A stretch of 64,000 bases of DNA from Candidatus Latescibacterota bacterium (GCA_022820485.1 JAJEFJ010000088.1:1-64000); one strand, 5' to 3'; counted from the first letter of the stretch, positions 7,607 to 16,195 are shown. Notes: generated by a model not told the origin, from the sequence alone. Numbers and translations: made by a program.

Positions 7607-9742
7607 TCACGGCAGCTTGGTCATCTTCTTCGCTTCCACCCGCCCATCCACCGCGACCTGATAGACATACACCCCAGCCGCCACTGCCCTGCCCGACTCA
7701 TCGCGGCCATCCCACACAAACCGATGACTGCCTGCTCCCAGCGGCCCCTGCCACACCTGACGCACCCGACGCCCTAACACATCGTACACCCTAAGTGCCA
7801 CCTTCGCCGCGTCCGTCGCCAACTCAAGGGGAAGTACCACCGACGGATTAAACGGATTGGGATAGCTGTCACCCAGCCGATGCCGCGCCGGTCTCGCTGC
7901 TGCCGACACCAGCACGGCCGTCGCTTGCTCCGCCAGCGTACTCTTGAGCAAATGCGCCCCACCTAACAGCGGATCTAACACCACCAAATCGACATCGCCG
8001 TCGTTATCCATATCCCCAGCCAACACATGCCGCGCAGTACCCTCCAGCCGATACCGCTCGCCGGCTTGCGTCGGCTGGACGCTGCCGCCCCATTCGACAA
8101 ATACCCCAAAGCCCGAAACCCGATCCCCGCCGATAAACACCCAATCGTCCACCCCATCGGCGTTCAGGTCCGCTACCAATACCTGCGAGCGACGCAACAG
8201 CCGGTCGTCATACAGCACCTCGGCTGCAAGCCGGTCGCCAGCGCCCTTGCGCTGCAAGACGATCCCCTTGCTCCCTTCAATGAGATCGGAGGTCAACTCG
8301 GTGAGGTAATCCACCCGTCCATCGCCATCAAAATCGCCGATGCCTAACAACCCCTGCTTCTCATCAAATTCAAAGACTTCACCTTGGACCCCGCTTTGCA
8401 GCAACGCCGCGTCCAAGGCCCCTACAACCCACCTGTTCTCCCGCCCAGCAAGCGAAGTCCAGAACACGTCCAAGGTCCCATCATCCGTAAAGTCGCCGAT
8501 CTGCGCGGGACGATAGTCTTCGGTCGCCGCCAACTCCTCAACCGTCCACACCCCCTGCTCGACATCCCAAACCGCTAACGTGCTGTGAAATTCGGCCGTA
8601 CCCGCGATCGCTTCCTCCAAAGAGCCTTCAAACGTAGTACTCCCGACAAACAACTCGGCCCGGCCATCGCCGTCCCAATCCGCCACACTGTGAACAGGTC
8701 TATCCATCTGCACGAGGACCTCGACTTGCAGTTCCTCATCAATAGACCACACTTCGGTGCGGGGTTCCCGGTTACTTCTGGATAGGGCGATTTCGGCTTG
8801 GCCATCGCCGGTCAAATCAGCGCTTAACATCCCTATCGACGCCCCTACACCATCCTCATTCACTTCGGTGCTAAGAGGCCCTCGTTCCAAGGCTCCTTGT
8901 CCGTCATTGACCGCCATCAGCCAACCATTTTCACGCCTGCGCGCCCCGAACTCAATGTCCGTTATCGTTTTCCACAAGCCGAACAGGTCTAAGTCGCCAT
9001 CGCCATCCAAGTCCGTCAACGCGCCGCCCATCCTATTCCTATCCATTAAATACGCCCCTCCAATAGCTTCTCCTAACCCCGGCGCAAGCGGATAAAACAC
9101 CGGCGGCGCAAAAAGGCCAGCTCCCTCAAAGCCATAGTAGTACTCGACCGGCGGCGGCGGCAGTTCGCCCTCTATCATCTCTTCCACCCCGGTCAACTCA
9201 ATCCAGTCAATCTCAAACGCCTCGACAAACTCAAAATGATTAAAACTGAGTTGAATGTTTTTTACCAAGCCCGTCCAGCGGTCTTGACCCGCCAAGGAGA
9301 ACACCTCCTCCTGCCACTCAGTGGTATAGACAAGCTGTTCACTGAGGGTTTCAGCAAAATGTCCAGTCGTGTCATCAATACCATGGAAAAAACCCGAATC
9401 GTTTTCCCATTCGAGCCAAAGAGCGCCTTCGGTCGGGCGGTCGTGGACGCTGCGGAACCGGACGCGGACTTGATCGAACAGGGCCGAATCGTAGCCAATA
9501 GGCGAAGAAATCACTTGGACTCCTGCCTGGGAGGTATGCATAGTGGTGGCGGGATCAACCTTGATCCGCCACACGCCTTCATCCACCTGTCCGGGGAATG
9601 GGTAAAACTCACGTGTATCACCTCTGACGAGGGCTTCTTTGGCGGTCCACCCTTGCGTCGTCCCATCGTCGAAATCCCACCGGATTGCCTCGGCGGGGAC
9701 GCTCCACAGCATGGCGCACACAACAATAGCGAACTTCAACAT
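7607..9742 (-). CDS. Secreted VCBS/FG-GAP repeat protein with FlgD-like sorting domain, copy B
   Basis: 711 residues from the ATG at 9742, which has AAAGGAG 10 nt upstream. Signal peptide to about AEA (residue 19), N-terminal WDFDDGTTQGW beta domain, central DxDxDG repeats (DLDGDGDLDLFG, DWDGDGRAELFV, DFDGDGRVDYL, DMDNDGDVDLVV) and a C-terminal SYPNPFNP/FlgD-like domain. It is highly similar to 3075-5240 over its whole length; insertions/deletions cluster near residues 210-290. It is the second gene of the sigma-54 driven transcript starting near 10,310, after the Cys-rich peptide, with a strong hairpin (9801-9833) between them that may lower its expression relative to the peptide. Confidence 0.88.
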   Translation of the reverse strand: MLKFAIVVCAMLWSVPAEAIRWDFDDGTTQGWTAKEALVRGDTREFYPFPGQVDEGVWRIKVDPATTMHTSQAGVQVISSPIGYDSALFDQVRVRFRSVHDRPTEGALWLEWENDSGFFHGIDDTTGHFAETLSEQLVYTTEWQEEVFSLAGQDRWTGLVKNIQLSFNHFEFVEAFEIDWIELTGVEEMIEGELPPPPVEYYYGFEGAGLFAPPVFYPLAPGLGEAIGGAYLMDRNRMGGALTDLDGDGDLDLFGLWKTITDIEFGARRRENGWLMAVNDGQGALERGPLSTEVNEDGVGASIGMLSADLTGDGQAEIALSRSNREPRTEVWSIDEELQVEVLVQMDRPVHSVADWDGDGRAELFVGSTTFEGSLEEAIAGTAEFHSTLAVWDVEQGVWTVEELAATEDYRPAQIGDFTDDGTLDVFWTSLAGRENRWVVGALDAALLQSGVQGEVFEFDEKQGLLGIGDFDGDGRVDYLTELTSDLIEGSKGIVLQRKGAGDRLAAEVLYDDRLLRRSQVLVADLNADGVDDWVFIGGDRVSGFGVFVEWGGSVQPTQAGERYRLEGTARHVLAGDMDNDGDVDLVVLDPLLGGAHLLKSTLAEQATAVLVSAAARPARHRLGDSYPNPFNPSVVLPLELATDAAKVALRVYDVLGRRVRQVWQGPLGAGSHRFVWDGRDESGRAVAAGVYVYQVAVDGRVEAKKMTKLP

Positions 9743-9800
9743 GATGCCATAGCTCCTTTCCAACCGTAACCTTCGTACTTTCCGTGAAATGAGGAAAAGA

Positions 9801-9833
9801 GGGCTAGCTTAATCGCTACGATTAAGCTAGCCC
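9801..9833 (-). terminator. Strong hairpin between Cys-rich peptide B and VCBS B
   Basis: Perfect 15-bp stem (GGGCTAGCTTAATCG and its complement) with a 3-nt loop. On the minus strand it is followed by TCTTTTCC, a weak T tract, so it may act as a partial terminator or as a 3' mRNA stabiliser that makes the upstream peptide more abundant than the VCBS protein. Confidence 0.65.
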
Positions 9834-9886
9834 CTTATACCTTACAAGAGAAACGGATCAACAGTAGCTAAGGTAGGCTCAGATAT

Positions 9887-10177
9887 TCATGCACAGCAGT
9901 AGGGAGCACTGCATACTACTGACAAGCAGTCCGAGCTCACCTCACAACTCTGACACAGGTTAGCCCTAGCCCCGTTCGTGGCCTCGTCGCAAGCTGCGCT
10001 GTATCCGAGATCCCTTATCCAAGGGGATACATCGCAATCATTGTCGGCTTCAGCTTCCTTAGCCCCGAGTAGGACCGCGACCCCGGTAAGGGCACTGATG
10101 ACCCACCCGAGTCCCAGCCCCTGCCGAGCCGGGGCCAAGCCGCTGGACGACGTGAAGAATTCCCTCAAGGTCTGCAT
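9887..10177 (-). CDS. Exported cysteine-rich small protein, copy B
   Basis: 96 residues from the ATG at 10177, chosen over an upstream start at 10252 because AAGGAGAT lies 7-8 nt before it and because it aligns with the start of copy A. Residues 1-18 (MQTLREFFTSSSGLAPAR) and the hydrophobic segment GLGLGWVISALTGVAVLL are shared with copy A; cleavage after AEA (~residue 46) would give a ~50-residue acidic product with eight cysteines (last two adjacent, CCA end). It is the first gene after the perfect sigma-54 promoter at 10322-10337. Family not recognised. Confidence 0.75.
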   Translation of the reverse strand: MQTLREFFTSSSGLAPARQGLGLGWVISALTGVAVLLGAKEAEADNDCDVSPWIRDLGYSAACDEATNGARANLCQSCEVSSDCLSVVCSAPYCCA

Positions 10178-10321
10178 AGTTCGTATCTCCTTAGTGTCCC
10201 AGTACGTCTGCGGACCGTTACCGCTTCGGCACTGGAAGTGAAAATTGAGCAATGACCGATACGAGTTCGCATCACCTCACCTCCTTTCTTCCGCCTCGGC
10301 CTCGCCTCTACGGATTATAAA

Positions 10322-10337
10322 TGCAAGTTCTGTGCCA
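10322..10337 (-). promoter_or_regulatory. Sigma-54 (-24/-12) promoter of the Cys-rich peptide/VCBS/DUF4159 operon
   Basis: Minus strand reads TGGCACAGAACTTGCA, a perfect TGGCAC-N5-TTGC. A transcript would start near 10,311, about 130 nt before the peptide ATG at 10177. It lies immediately downstream of the regulator gene's terminator and 123 bp downstream of three phased palindromes. Confidence 0.82.
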
Positions 10338-10359
10338 AAAAGCAGCCCACGCATAAAAA

Positions 10360-10386
10360 AATCCTTTAGGATGCACCTAAAGGATT
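10360..10386 (-). terminator. Intrinsic terminator of the sigma-54 activator gene
   Basis: Same 11-bp stem and 5-nt loop as at 299-325, followed on the minus strand by seven T. It separates the regulator transcript (stop at 10572) from the sigma-54 promoter 23 bp further on. Confidence 0.85.
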
Positions 10387-10459
10387 GAAAAATATAGGAC
10401 TTAAAATTATGAGACGGGGCTTTATGTGAGGCCCCGCCTCGCCAGCGGCGCAAGGTGGT

Positions 10460-10518
10460 CCACAGTTTTTTTGTGGATTTCCACAGTTTTTTTGTGGACC
10501 GCCACAGTTTTTTCGTGG
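10460..10518. repeat. Three 17-bp palindromes at 21-bp period (copy C), candidate enhancer sites
   Basis: Units at 10460-10476, 10481-10497 and 10502-10518 (CCACA-N7-TGTGG with a T-rich centre). They lie between the regulator's stop codon and the sigma-54 promoter, 123 bp upstream of the -24 box, a standard enhancer position and the same spacing as copy A. Confidence 0.7.
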
Positions 10519-10571
10519 ACCGCTACGACTTTCGTTGGCCGGTGGTCGCCGGTAAGTTCTCGTATCCTGTG

Positions 10572-13500
10572 CTACTTTTTCGGGCGGCGCAACCCGTATT
10601 TCTGCATGCGATACCGCAGCTTCTCCGGGTGCATATCCAACAACGCAGCCGCACCATGCACGCCAGAAACCCGCCAGTGGGTCGCTTGCAGGGCCTCTAA
10701 GATCTGTTGCTTTTCGTCCACTGCTTCGGCTGGCGGCACTTCGGTGGGTCGATCAGCCGCCGGGAGCACCTTGCTTTCGTCCGCCTCCCCGGCTGGCGGC
10801 GCAACCGACCGCAGCGACAAATCCTCCATTCGTATCACGCCGCCTTGGCACAGCAAGACCGCCCGATGGAGCACGTGCTCTAGCTCGCGTATGTTCCCCG
10901 GCCAAGCATACGCCTGCAAGTGCGCGACCACCCCGTCGGCTAAAGTCGGCACCGACCGCTCTAAATCGAGGGCAAACCGCTCCATAAAATGCGCGACTAA
11001 AGCCGGTATATCCTCTAACCGCTGCCGCAGCGGCGGAAGCTTAAGTATAAAGCTGCTTAGCCGGTAGAACAGGTCTTCGCGGAATGCGCCCGCGTCGATG
11101 GCCTGCGCCAAGTCGCGGTTGGTCGCCGCCACCACCCGCACATCCACCCGCACCGGCCGCTGGCCACCCACCCGGATCAGGGTCTGCTCCTCTAAGATGT
11201 TCAACAGCACCTGCTGCGCCTCCAACGGCAAATTGCCAATTTCGTCCAAGAAGAGCGTACCGCCATCGGCCAGTTCAAAACGCCCAAGCTGACGGGTGCC
11301 GGCACCGGTAAAGGCCCCTTTCTCGTGGCCAAACAACTCGCTCTCGAGCAGCCCGGGCGGCAGCCCCCCGCAATTGACATGAACAAACGGACCATCGCAG
11401 CGGCGGCTGGTGTCGTGGATGGTATGCGCCAGCACCCCCTTGCCGGTGCCGGTCTCGCCCAGCACCAGCACGTTCATAGAGGTATCGGCAACCTGCCCGA
11501 CCTGTTGCATCACCTGCTGCATGGCCCGACTGCGGCTCTGCACGACCGGGCCGTCGGTCGGCCGCTGCGTCTTGGCGAGGGCGCGGAGGCGTTCGGCTTG
11601 GACGTCGGGCAAGACGTGGACATCCAAACCGACCACCTCGGACTCCAGCCCATCGCGGTCTATCGTCTGCACCTCAAAGCGGTAGTCGCCCACCGGCAAG
11701 GCCCGGTACGCCACGGCATCGGCGGCCGTGAGCGCACTCCACGCCGAGGCCGGACCGTAGCCCACCAAGCGATGGCGGTAGCGCATCTGCGCCGCGCCGC
11801 TGCGGAAGCTGATCCCTTGAAAGTGAATGCGGATTTCCGGGGTGTCCTCCGGGCAGGATACCGCGTCGGGCATGGCCATCCGCGCACCGGCCAGCACCTC
11901 GCGGATGACCAAGCCCGGCGGCGTATCGCCCGGCTGATAGGCCACTAACCCCGCCCGCGTCCCAAACCACATCCGCCCAGCGCGGTCGCACAGAACGGCC
12001 TCGACGATGTTGCCTAGCGCAGACGACCCCAAGCGGATGCTTTGGAAGGTCTCGCCGTCGTAGCGCAGTACGCCCCCGCCGCTGGTCCCAACCCACATAT
12101 CCCCCTGCTGGTCCGCGGCCAGCGCCAAGATGCCGTTGGCCAACAGCCCCGATTGATCCGCGGTAAAGTGGCGCACCTGCCCGGACGAGAGGTCATAGGC
12201 GAAAAGCCCCTGAGCCGTGCCCACCCACACCGTGTTTTGGTGCTCCCACAACACATGGACATAGGCGATGGTCTCGGCCTCGGCCATATCCGCCGGGCGG
12301 AACTGACCGTCCACGTACCAGTACAGGGCCGGGATGCGGGCGTAGCACCCGACCCAGAACATCCCATTTTGGTCTTGCAGCAGGGCGCGGCACTCCTCGG
12401 CGTCCCACGCGCTAAACCGAGTGAAGTGGCCGTCCGCTACCAAGCCAAAGCCGCTCTGGCTCGTGCCGACCCAGATACGCCCGTGCCCGTCTTCGTACAG
12501 CCCGGTGATTTCGTCGGCCGGGGCCGCTATCGCCTGCGGCGTCTGACCATCCCATTGATACACCCGCCCGGCGTCTCCACCACTCCAGACCTGCCCCTTT
12601 TGATCCACCAGCAGCGCCGACACGCTTTCGGCCTGATCGAGCGGCTGGATGCGGCCATCTTCCATGCCGGCCATGCCGCTCATCGTACCGATCCACATCC
12701 GCCCCTCGGCATCTTCGCCCAAGTGGCGCACCTCGTGGTCGGGCAGGCCGTCGGCTTCGGTGTAATAGCGGACGCTGACCGGGTCGCAAAAAATCAGCCC
12801 GCCGCCCCACAGCCCAACCCAAACATTGCCCTCGCGATCCTCATAGCTCAGGCGCGTAGCCGAAAAGTCGATGTCCGGCAAGGACGCCGCGGCAAAATGG
12901 TGCCATGCCTGCCCGTCGTAGCAGAACACCCCCCGACGCGCCATCCACACCCAGCCCCGATCGTCCACCCGCACATGCCGCGTCCCCTGCTGCACCGCCC
13001 GCTCGGCCTTGTGGCCCACGTTTAGGAAGGCGAACTGCTCAGCCCGCGCATCGTAGCAGCCGATAAAGGCGTCCGGCCCGCTATAGTGAAAGGCGATCCA
13101 AAGGTGGCCAGCCGCGTCTTGAGCGAATTGCCACGGCCATTGGGTCTGCTCGCCAGTGTCCATGCGCCGTCCATCCAAGCTGACGACGCCGCGCTTCCAC
13201 GTCGCCAGCCACGTGGTGCCGGCCGCGTCGGTGACCATGTCGTACACCCGGCCCAACGGCTGGCCGCCCACTTCGGTTAGGCACTTGATGCAGCGGCCCT
13301 CGGCAAACCACGCCACGCCCGCGCCGGTCAGCACCAACACCGAGCCATCCGACTGGGCTTGCAGGCCGACGATCTGGTTGGAAGGCAGGCCGTGCTCGGT
13401 GGTGTACACCTGAAAGCCGCGCCCGTCATACGCGGCCAGCCCGCCGCCAAACGTGCCGAACAGCAGCCGCCCATCCGCGTCTTCAGCAATACCCATGACC

Positions 13501-13724
13501 GTCAGATTGGGCAGGCCGTCCTTGAGGCCAAAGCTATCAAAATTCACACTGTCGAATCGGCTGACGCCGCCGTCGGCCGTGGCGATCCAGAGAAAGCCTT
13601 CGCGGTCTTGGTAGAGATCTTCAATGTGCATCCCGCCTAATCCATCAAAGACCGTGTAGTGCTCAGTGGTTATATGGTCAAAGGAGAAGTCTTCATGCTC
13701 GTCCTTGCCGTTTGGTGGGGTCAT
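10572..13724 (-). CDS. Sigma-54 activator with N-terminal two-component-propeller sensor
   Basis: 1050 residues. Residues ~25-600 hold repeated propeller blades of the Reg_prop type (DREGFLWIATADGG, DAEGRMWIGTMSG, DQQGDMWVGTSGG), 610-705 a Y_Y_Y-like beta domain. Then comes an AAA+ sigma-54 interaction module: Walker A GETGTGKG (756-763), GAFTGA (803-808), Walker B LFLDEIG (~824-830), a second-region arginine cluster REDLFYRL, and a Fis-type HTH (~1005-1048). No histidine kinase, receiver, signal peptide or membrane segment is seen, so the propeller appears to sense directly in the cytoplasm, a one-component version of hybrid systems in which this propeller is normally periplasmic. It probably activates the two -24/-12 promoters in this window through the adjacent palindromes. 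Its own start overlaps the truncated PIN toxin frame. Two HTH remnants of it lie at 511-640 and 5963-6163. Confidence 0.9.
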   Translation of the reverse strand: MTPPNGKDEHEDFSFDHITTEHYTVFDGLGGMHIEDLYQDREGFLWIATADGGVSRFDSVNFDSFGLKDGLPNLTVMGIAEDADGRLLFGTFGGGLAAYDGRGFQVYTTEHGLPSNQIVGLQAQSDGSVLVLTGAGVAWFAEGRCIKCLTEVGGQPLGRVYDMVTDAAGTTWLATWKRGVVSLDGRRMDTGEQTQWPWQFAQDAAGHLWIAFHYSGPDAFIGCYDARAEQFAFLNVGHKAERAVQQGTRHVRVDDRGWVWMARRGVFCYDGQAWHHFAAASLPDIDFSATRLSYEDREGNVWVGLWGGGLIFCDPVSVRYYTEADGLPDHEVRHLGEDAEGRMWIGTMSGMAGMEDGRIQPLDQAESVSALLVDQKGQVWSGGDAGRVYQWDGQTPQAIAAPADEITGLYEDGHGRIWVGTSQSGFGLVADGHFTRFSAWDAEECRALLQDQNGMFWVGCYARIPALYWYVDGQFRPADMAEAETIAYVHVLWEHQNTVWVGTAQGLFAYDLSSGQVRHFTADQSGLLANGILALAADQQGDMWVGTSGGGVLRYDGETFQSIRLGSSALGNIVEAVLCDRAGRMWFGTRAGLVAYQPGDTPPGLVIREVLAGARMAMPDAVSCPEDTPEIRIHFQGISFRSGAAQMRYRHRLVGYGPASAWSALTAADAVAYRALPVGDYRFEVQTIDRDGLESEVVGLDVHVLPDVQAERLRALAKTQRPTDGPVVQSRSRAMQQVMQQVGQVADTSMNVLVLGETGTGKGVLAHTIHDTSRRCDGPFVHVNCGGLPPGLLESELFGHEKGAFTGAGTRQLGRFELADGGTLFLDEIGNLPLEAQQVLLNILEEQTLIRVGGQRPVRVDVRVVAATNRDLAQAIDAGAFREDLFYRLSSFILKLPPLRQRLEDIPALVAHFMERFALDLERSVPTLADGVVAHLQAYAWPGNIRELEHVLHRAVLLCQGGVIRMEDLSLRSVAPPAGEADESKVLPAADRPTEVPPAEAVDEKQQILEALQATHWRVSGVHGAAALLDMHPEKLRYRMQKYGLRRPKK

Positions 13725-13978
13725 GCCCGCAGGAGGCGGCCCCCGACGCTATCCCATGCTTGAATCTGCGAGTGAATGGAAGGTGTAGGTACTACGGTCA
13801 GCCAAGATGTTTTTTCGATGGCTTGGACTGTTGGATCATCTGCGCCGCGCTGTTGGATCTCTCCAGCAACGGCGGCCGGTATGACGACTTCATCGCCTGC
13901 GACTTTCAGTAGATTGAGCAGGTCTGCGCGCGCTAAAAAAATAAGCGGCGAAGCATTGATAGCTGGCTTTTCAGCCAC
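13721..13978 (-). pseudogene. C-terminally truncated PIN-domain toxin (DUF3368 type)
   Basis: 85 residues beginning INASPLIFLARADLLNLL, with the first PIN acidic site replaced by the usual N/D-ASPLI motif and a second (VAGEIQQRGADDP) conserved. Members are normally about 150-160 residues; here similarity ends at about residue 73 and the frame closes with AWDSVGGRLLRA, overlapping the ATG of the sigma-54 activator. The last acidic residues of the PIN site are therefore missing and the toxin should be inactive. It overlaps the antitoxin gene by 8 nt. The break coincides with the edge of the duplicated module, indicating a recombination joint. Confidence 0.7.
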
Positions 13979-14222
13979 GCGCTAATTCTTCTTTCAATGC
14001 GTCTATATCTACTGCAAAGACATCCACTTGCGAACTGGCTAGAGCCATGAGGAAATCGGTGCGGTCTAAGTCGGCTATCTGGGCCGCTTTTTCTTGCGAG
14101 ATAAGGCCTCGTTCGTACCAGTGTATAGCCCCTGCTAGACGCAACTCAGCGACGAATTCCTCTGGCGAGCGGCGCAGAGCGGAGAAAACTTCGTCCGGCA
14201 ATTCCAAGACGAATCTAGTCAT
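13971..14222 (-). CDS. UPF0175 family antitoxin
   Basis: 83 residues, complete. RFVLELPDEVFSAL at the start followed by AAQIADLDRTDFLMAL is the UPF0175 pattern, a ribbon/helix-turn-helix antitoxin usually paired with a DUF3368 PIN toxin. Here the partner gene directly downstream (13721-13978) is truncated, so this is an orphaned antitoxin. Confidence 0.8.
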   Translation of the reverse strand: MTRFVLELPDEVFSALRRSPEEFVAELRLAGAIHWYERGLISQEKAAQIADLDRTDFLMALASSQVDVFAVDIDALKEELARG

Positions 14223-14270
14223 ATCAATACCCGCTTCATTCGTTGAAAATCTATTAATATAGCAACATCC

Positions 14271-14298
14271 GTAGGGGCGACCGATTGGTATCCCCTAC
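14271..14298. other. Inverted repeat in the gap upstream of the PhyH gene
   Basis: GTAGGGG (14271-14277) pairs with CCCCTAC (14292-14298), 14-nt loop, no T tract. It lies between the divergent antitoxin and oxygenase genes; it could be an operator or a dispersed repeat fragment. Nothing else recognisable is seen between 14223 and 14399. Confidence 0.3.
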
Positions 14299-14399
14299 CG
14301 CATCAATATACTACCCCGAATGAGCGTCCGCATCCTACGCAGCTTTCCAAGCACGCGCCCTTTGCCTATCCTTCTCAAGCAATTCTAAAAGGTGAAAAC

Positions 14400-15188
14400 A
14401 TGCTGACGACCGACGAAATGCGCTTCTTCAAGCGCAACGGCTACCTCATCAAGCGCGGCGTACTCGACCCCGCGCTCATGGAACGCGCCCGCACTCGGCT
14501 GTGGGACGGTGCCCCTCCAGACCGCCGCCGCGACGACCCCGACACTTGGGTCGGCCCGTTCCGCCAAGACGAAGAAAACCCCGACGGGGCCAACCACCGC
14601 CGAGGCTTCCGCTGGAACTTCCGCGAGCCGGGCGACGAGGAGTGGATGGTGCGCCTTTTGGCCACCGATCCCAAGGTGTGGGCCATGGCCGAACAAATGC
14701 TCGGCAAAGGACAGCTCGTCCAGCCCGAGCGCATTCGCGGCATCTACTGCACCCTGCCCTACGGCGATCACCCGCCTCAAGCCCTAGGCTGCCACACCGA
14801 CGGCCACCCCTTCCACCTCGGCGTGGTCGGCTACATCGACGACGTACCGCCCAACGGCGGCAGCTTCACGGTCTGGCCCGAAAGCCATCGCGCCTTCTAC
14901 CCGACTTTCACCTCGCAGTACCTCCGCGACCAAGACGAAGCCGCCTACGAAAAAGTGCGCACCGAGTTCAACCAGCACACGCCCGTCGATACCCACGGCC
15001 AAGCCGGCGACATTGTATTCTGGCACCACCGCCTCGGCCACATGGCCAGCCCGAACACCTCGCGCCAACTGCGCCAAGCCGTGCTCTACGATTTTCTCAA
15101 AAAGGACATCGAACAAACCCAGCAGGAGCCGCCGCAAAAGGACATGTGGCGCGACTGGTCGGACGAGATGCACGCCATCGCCCTATAA
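14400..15188 (+). CDS. PhyH-type Fe(II)/2-oxoglutarate oxygenase
   Basis: 262 residues; ATG follows AAAGGTG. The double-stranded beta-helix oxygenase signature is complete: H132-T-D134 (CHTDGHP), distal H214 in HHRLGHMA and a 2-oxoglutarate-binding Arg (R225 region). PhyH/ectoine-hydroxylase-like members of this group hydroxylate small molecules; the substrate cannot be read from sequence. It is convergent with the SMP-30 gene and close to an amidohydrolase, which suggests a small catabolic cluster for an organic acid or sugar-derived compound. One of four PhyH genes in the window. Confidence 0.88.
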   Translation: MLTTDEMRFFKRNGYLIKRGVLDPALMERARTRLWDGAPPDRRRDDPDTWVGPFRQDEENPDGANHRRGFRWNFREPGDEEWMVRLLATDPKVWAMAEQMLGKGQLVQPERIRGIYCTLPYGDHPPQALGCHTDGHPFHLGVVGYIDDVPPNGGSFTVWPESHRAFYPTFTSQYLRDQDEAAYEKVRTEFNQHTPVDTHGQAGDIVFWHHRLGHMASPNTSRQLRQAVLYDFLKKDIEQTQQEPPQKDMWRDWSDEMHAIAL

Positions 15189-15230
15189 GTGCGCCCCAAT
15201 CCTCCTACCTCTGCGTTCATCTGCGGATTC

Positions 15231-16118
15231 TCACCCGGCAAACGCATCCGAGGGCACGCCGCGCACGCCCGGATCAACCCGCACTAGCGAGCCAGCCAAG
15301 GGCTGAGCCTGCCGTGCCTCAGCGTCCAAACCCCGACAAGCCGAAGTGATGTAGAGCTGGTCCAGATCCACGCCGCCAAAGGCGCAGGATGTCACATTGG
15401 ACATGGGCAGTTCCAAGTGGCGCAGCAACTCCCCAGAGCGAGGGTCGTAACACAGGACGCACCACCCTCCGAACACGGCGATCCACAAGGCATCTTGCTC
15501 GTCGATGGCCATGCCGTCTAACACCCCAGGCCCTCCGTACTCCACCACCACGCGCTCGTTGCTGATGTCCCCACTGTCGCGGCAGTAGTCGTACGCGCGC
15601 ACATTGTTCAAGCCGGAGTCAATGAAGTACATGGTCTGCTGATCGGCGCTCCAGACGATGCCGTTGGACACGCTGACCGGCGCGACCTTCCGGCTGACTG
15701 AGTGATCTACGTCAAGGCAGTAGAGCGCTCCTTGGTCGGTCGCCCCCCCAAACTCCATCGTCCCCGCCCACAGCCGCCCAGCCGGGTCGCACTTGCCGTC
15801 GTTGAAGCGATTGGCGGGGATCTCACTCTCTGGGTCTTCGCCGAGGGGCACCATGCGCTCCGTCCGCAAGTCGATGTGGGCAAAGCCATTGTGTAGCGCC
15901 ACGACGAGGCCACCGCTCTGCCGCTTGACCACCGTACCCACGGCTTGGCACGTCGGGATAGTGCGGTTGATGCCGCTCACCGGATCGTACACATAGACCT
16001 CGTGGCCGAGGATATCGACCCAGTACAACAACTCGTCGTCCGCATCCCAAACGGCCCCTTCGCCGATGAGCGCGTCCTTTTCCACGACTAGTTCGGGTAC
16101 TATCTTTTCCTTGTTCAT
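15231..16118 (-). CDS. SMP-30/gluconolactonase/LRE family lactonase-like protein
   Basis: 295 residues from the ATG at 16118, which has a perfect AGGAGG 8 nt upstream; an earlier start at 16160 has none. The six-bladed propeller family motifs are present: LIGEGAVWD (metal ligand E20), RFNDGKCDPAGRLWAGTM, SNGIVWSADQQTMYFIDS and VLDGMAIDEQDALWIA (metal Asp). Such proteins hydrolyse sugar lactones or similar esters. Divergent from the amidohydrolase at 16196 with a 77-bp shared promoter gap, so the two are likely co-regulated. Confidence 0.88.
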   Translation of the reverse strand: MNKEKIVPELVVEKDALIGEGAVWDADDELLYWVDILGHEVYVYDPVSGINRTIPTCQAVGTVVKRQSGGLVVALHNGFAHIDLRTERMVPLGEDPESEIPANRFNDGKCDPAGRLWAGTMEFGGATDQGALYCLDVDHSVSRKVAPVSVSNGIVWSADQQTMYFIDSGLNNVRAYDYCRDSGDISNERVVVEYGGPGVLDGMAIDEQDALWIAVFGGWCVLCYDPRSGELLRHLELPMSNVTSCAFGGVDLDQLYITSACRGLDAEARQAQPLAGSLVRVDPGVRGVPSDAFAG

Positions 16119-16195
16119 CTTGGATTTCCTCCTTTGGGGCAACACTAGGTTGCCTGCCATTTTCTGTCAAACGCGCCGCTCAGGAGCACAACGCC

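Noticed and set aside
10415-10455. GC hairpins downstream of the activator (GGGGC...GCCCC, and GCGCCGC...GCGGCGC at 370-392)
   Set aside because: No T tract and only partly conserved between copies; the conserved terminators lie at 299-325 and 10360-10386.
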